From the NCBI GenBank assembly GCA_038236995.1, contig JBBRZE010000010.1, positions 1 to 64,000 on the forward strand: 64,000 bases of DNA, written 5' to 3'. The position numbers were made by a program, and so were the translations under genes. Shown one piece after another: positions 61,883 through 64,000 of this stretch; the first letter of the stretch is position 1; the number at the start of each line of letters is the position of its first letter. The notes below the pieces were generated by a model. It ran no database searches. It was not told where the DNA came from and saw only the letters and a program-made list of their open reading frames with translations. This stretch comes from JAAFHB01 sp038236995 (GTDB taxonomy: Bacteria; Bacteroidota; Bacteroidia; Bacteroidales; Prolixibacteraceae).

Positions 61883-63034
61883 TCAATTAGGTGTATATTC
61901 AACCAATGACAGATCCACGGCGCCGCTTACCTCGGTCGATACCTCGTTGAGCCACCCGGCAACCTGAAATACACCGCTCTGGACTTTTATAAAACTGATC
62001 GCCGAAAGATTGACCTTGTTTCCGGCTTTGTCAACAGAATTCGAAATATCGAATAGATTGGCTTTTAATGAATAGTTGTAATCCAGATTGTTATAGCATT
62101 CAGCATACCCCGATGTAAACATTCCCGGGTTGACAATCCAATTTTCGATGTCAGGTTGGGTAGAAATGTTCTTATACGCATTTGGTAGTTTAACGCCGCT
62201 AAATACCACTTCCGTCTTGTTTCCATATCCGCTCCACCACCAGGAGGGAGTTTCGAAGACTGGCTTCAGTTCGTTGCTGTTCCCTTTGTTATCTTTCCAT
62301 GTAACATTTCCGTTACCGACAGGTTTATAATAAGTTACCTCATAATCATGGATCGTCTCCGGATGATTGTATTCACTTCCCTTAATTTCTGCCCATTCAC
62401 CATCATTTGGAATTCCATCTTTATTATCATCATTCATCACAAAAACCACAGCTGGTTCGGATGATGGGCCAGGTTGAGTAAATATTCCGAAATCAGCACC
62501 TTCCACGTTTTTAACGAGATGGTCAAAACCAGCAGTTATATATCCGCCCCAACCGCCGAGGGAAGTATATTGCTTCGATCCAATCCAGGGCTGACCGATA
62601 AAATCATCGCCTTTCCAGTCAGCAGGGATCAGCGACGCATGCTGTCCCGGACCATATTTGTAGTCGAAAACCTTCGTTATATAGGGTGAAAGATTCGAAA
62701 AAGCGGAGATCAGAATCGTTTTATTGTCGCTTCCAATTTCATTTGATACTTTAAGCTGAAGATTGTAATTGCCTATTTTTGAAGGTGTAAACGTATACAG
62801 TTTTGCTGAAGATACGATAGATCCGTTTACTTCCCATGTATAAGAAGATTTTTCGCCATTAATGATGGTGGGGTTGAGCGATAGTGATTTTCCTACTTCG
62901 ACTTTAAAGCCTTCGGCAGGAATCGCGATGTTGATTAACGGCCCCGTCAGCTTATCTGATTTGCAACACGAGACGAACATAACAGCAAGTCCCAGAATGA
63001 TCCGGAAAATGATACGAAATTCAATTTTTAACAT
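61883..63034 (-). CDS. cobalamin-operon surface lipoprotein with an Ig/PKD-like domain
   Basis: A 383-residue lipoprotein with lipobox-like VSCC after a 23-residue hydrophobic signal. Residues about 30-110 form an Ig/PKD-like domain (SYTWEVNGSIVSSAKLYTF, then GNYNLQLKVSNEIG). The rest is an aromatic-rich region (WKGDDFIGQPWIGSKQYTSL, GGWGGYITAGFDH, PSWWWSGYGN) with an acidic DNNKDGIPNDGEWAEIKGSE-type calcium-like loop (core DDNKDGIPNDGEW). The gene is the first behind the riboswitch and is likely a surface binding protein that feeds the BtuB-like receptor. The ATG at 63034 is preferred over an upstream TTG. Confidence 0.82.
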   Translation of the reverse strand: MLKIEFRIIFRIILGLAVMFVSCCKSDKLTGPLINIAIPAEGFKVEVGKSLSLNPTIINGEKSSYTWEVNGSIVSSAKLYTFTPSKIGNYNLQLKVSNEIGSDNKTILISAFSNLSPYITKVFDYKYGPGQHASLIPADWKGDDFIGQPWIGSKQYTSLGGWGGYITAGFDHLVKNVEGADFGIFTQPGPSSEPAVVFVMNDDNKDGIPNDGEWAEIKGSEYNHPETIHDYEVTYYKPVGNGNVTWKDNKGNSNELKPVFETPSWWWSGYGNKTEVVFSGVKLPNAYKNISTQPDIENWIVNPGMFTSGYAECYNNLDYNYSLKANLFDISNSVDKAGNKVNLSAISFIKVQSGVFQVAGWLNEVSTEVSGAVDLSLVEYTPN

Positions 63035-63144
63035 ACTTAAAATCAATTTAATAAATAACAATTAATTGATTTTAAGCTCATCGGAAGTAATGCAGAATGG
63101 AGAAACGGCCATCTGTACGCTTTTATCCCGAAAGCTTAAACCGT

Positions 63145-63330
63145 GAATGGCTGGTCTTCTGACTTATCCCGATTTCTGGTTACCTTCCCATCCTTTTTTG
63201 GAAAGAATAGTGGTCATTTACCAGAAACGTACTATTCCGCAACAGCGGAATCGGGTTTTACAGCAGCGGGTACTGTCCCGGATTTTCACCGGATTCCCAA
63301 ATTAAGCCCTCTCGGGCACCAATTCTGTGC
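63145..63330 (-). ncRNA. cobalamin riboswitch
   Basis: On the minus strand the segment begins (63330) with P1/P2-like pairing, then shows the conserved core AATCCGGTGAAAATCCGGGA with ACAGTACCCGC just after (about 63296-63260), GCGGAATAGTACG, and finally the B12 box AAGTCAGAAGACCAGCC at 63165-63149. These are the consensus blocks of the adenosylcobalamin/cobalamin riboswitch family. It lies 111 bases before the surface lipoprotein gene and would repress the uptake operon when cobalamin is plentiful. Confidence 0.95.
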
Positions 63331-63337
63331 AAAAGTA
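63330..63337 (-). promoter_or_regulatory. promoter of the cobalamin uptake operon
   Basis: Minus-strand TACTTTTG is an exact TAnnTTTG match lying right before the riboswitch, so transcription would begin around 63324, at its first helix. Confidence 0.65.
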
Positions 63338-63364
63338 AGAAATTAGTGACGCTCTTCTATAAAT

Positions 63365-64000
63365 TCAGGTGTGTTTTTTGATAAGGTTTGTAAAGTCGTA
63401 TATCAGCATTATTTGGAGGTAGTTTTTAACAGAATGGTTGTTTGATTTGTAATCATTGTCGTTGATGCTCCCAATCTGCAAAACAGTATTTTTATTCATT
63501 TTATAACCTGCTCCTACATAAAAGCGGTTCTTCTCAACTACCGGACCATACTGGGGCATAAACAGTTCATCACCTAATGCAAGATAGATACTGCCTTGAA
63601 CCATTTCTGTTTTGTTGATAGGTACCAGGAGGCCAAGCCGGTATTTTAGTCGGTTTTTGTATTTATCACTGATAAAGCGTTGTTCAAGCCGGACTCTGTG
63701 TTCGAAATAGAACCGTTTGAACGTCTGTTTTAGATTTAATTCAAGCCATGTTCTTAATTCTTTTTGCAGAGCTGGTGTCCGAAAGAATCCTCCGGGCTCA
63801 TCCGTGTTGAAAAAGCCAGTGCCAATTGAACCGGTGAAATTTCTGAAAATAGCATAGCCAACTCCCACTTTAATTTCAAAATAATCGTATTTGAAATCAT
63901 AGTTGCTACTTCTGATGTGGCTTTCACCCAAAAGTGACCATTTTGGCGAGAATTTTCCTTTAACAATTACTGAGTTCCAATTTCCTAAACTTTGATTGTC
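63365..64000 (-). CDS. DUF2490 family outer-membrane protein, 5'-truncated by the window end
   Basis: The frame is open from base 64000 to the stop at 63365, giving 211 residues of the C-terminal part. It shows the DUF2490 pattern of an outer-membrane beta-barrel: WSLLGESHIRSSNYDF, YFEIKVGVGYAIF, RTWLELNLKQTFKRFYFEHR, RLEQRFI, KYRLGLLVP, and NRFYVGAGYKMNKN with a final LQIMLIYDF. Function of the family is unknown. It is divergent in regulation from the riboswitch operon but on the same strand and upstream of it, only 28 bases before the promoter. Confidence 0.82.
   Translation of the reverse strand, partial: DNQSLGNWNSVIVKGKFSPKWSLLGESHIRSSNYDFKYDYFEIKVGVGYAIFRNFTGSIGTGFFNTDEPGGFFRTPALQKELRTWLELNLKQTFKRFYFEHRVRLEQRFISDKYKNRLKYRLGLLVPINKTEMVQGSIYLALGDELFMPQYGPVVEKNRFYVGAGYKMNKNTVLQIGSINDNDYKSNNHSVKNYLQIMLIYDFTNLIKKHT

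Noticed and set aside
1..64000. tRNA or rRNA genes and mobile elements
   Set aside because: None found: no transposase, integrase or attachment-site duplication, and no cloverleaf in the intergenic stretches that I read by eye.

Overview
The window is a stretch of chromosome from a Bacteroidota bacterium, probably a Marinilabiliales/Prolixibacteraceae-like member of the Bacteroidia (low certainty on the family). The evidence is an AT-rich sequence, many A/T-rich leaders without obvious Shine-Dalgarno sites, several matches to the Bacteroidota -7 promoter element TAnnTTTG, Bacteroidota-style genes (fused branched-chain 2-oxoacid dehydrogenase E1, GYDIA-type GHMP kinase, a type 9 secretion sorting domain, DUF2490, DUF1080) and a cobalamin riboswitch ahead of a BtuB-like receptor. 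No tRNA, rRNA, CRISPR array, transposase or phage gene was seen.

Layout. 1-5400 (+): the 3' end of a Na+-pumping decarboxylase beta subunit, a secreted ThuA-like protein, then a DeoR regulator, a DUF1080 lectin-like hydrolase, a TAT-exported Gfo/Idh/MocA oxidoreductase and a NagB-like deaminase: a small sugar-catabolism locus, possibly for 3-keto-glycosides. 5500-7700 (-): selD-selU, for 2-selenouridine in tRNA. 7859-9031 (+): a histidine kinase with a degenerate receiver. 9035-13451 (-): a second ThuA protein, an M16 peptidase and a HAD phosphatase. 14041-21582 (+): a complete seven-gene V-type ATPase operon with a sodium-type proteolipid. 21799-25806 (-): sucB and sucA. 26362-28886 (+): a broken gene for a large surface protein. 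29168-39792: an AddB-like nuclease, trmD, hsp20, a DUF349 protein, pyrG and yidC. 40021-42970 (-): a DUF1848 protein, a Cys-rich protein, a flavin reductase and lipA.

43088-56419 (-) is the centrepiece. Ten tightly packed genes in transcription order are branched-chain 2-oxoacid dehydrogenase E1, methylcrotonyl-CoA carboxylase beta, a methylglutaconyl-CoA hydratase-like crotonase, the biotin-carrying MCC alpha, an acyl-CoA dehydrogenase, type 2 IPP isomerase, class II HMG-CoA reductase, a probable phosphomevalonate kinase, mevalonate diphosphate decarboxylase and mevalonate kinase. The first five convert the leucine skeleton to HMG-CoA and the last five convert HMG-CoA to IPP/DMAPP. Neither HMG-CoA lyase nor HMG-CoA synthase is in the run. 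The arrangement reads as a leucine-to-isoprenoid route in one transcription unit.

56739-64000: ribH, ywbE, a PAP2 phosphatase, then (-) a cobalamin-riboswitch-controlled outer-membrane uptake operon (surface lipoprotein, BtuB-like receptor, beta-propeller lipoprotein) and a DUF2490 gene running off the window. The Na+-pump fragment and the Na+-type V-ATPase together suggest that sodium gradients matter to this organism, while sucAB and leucine oxidation suggest an oxidative metabolism.
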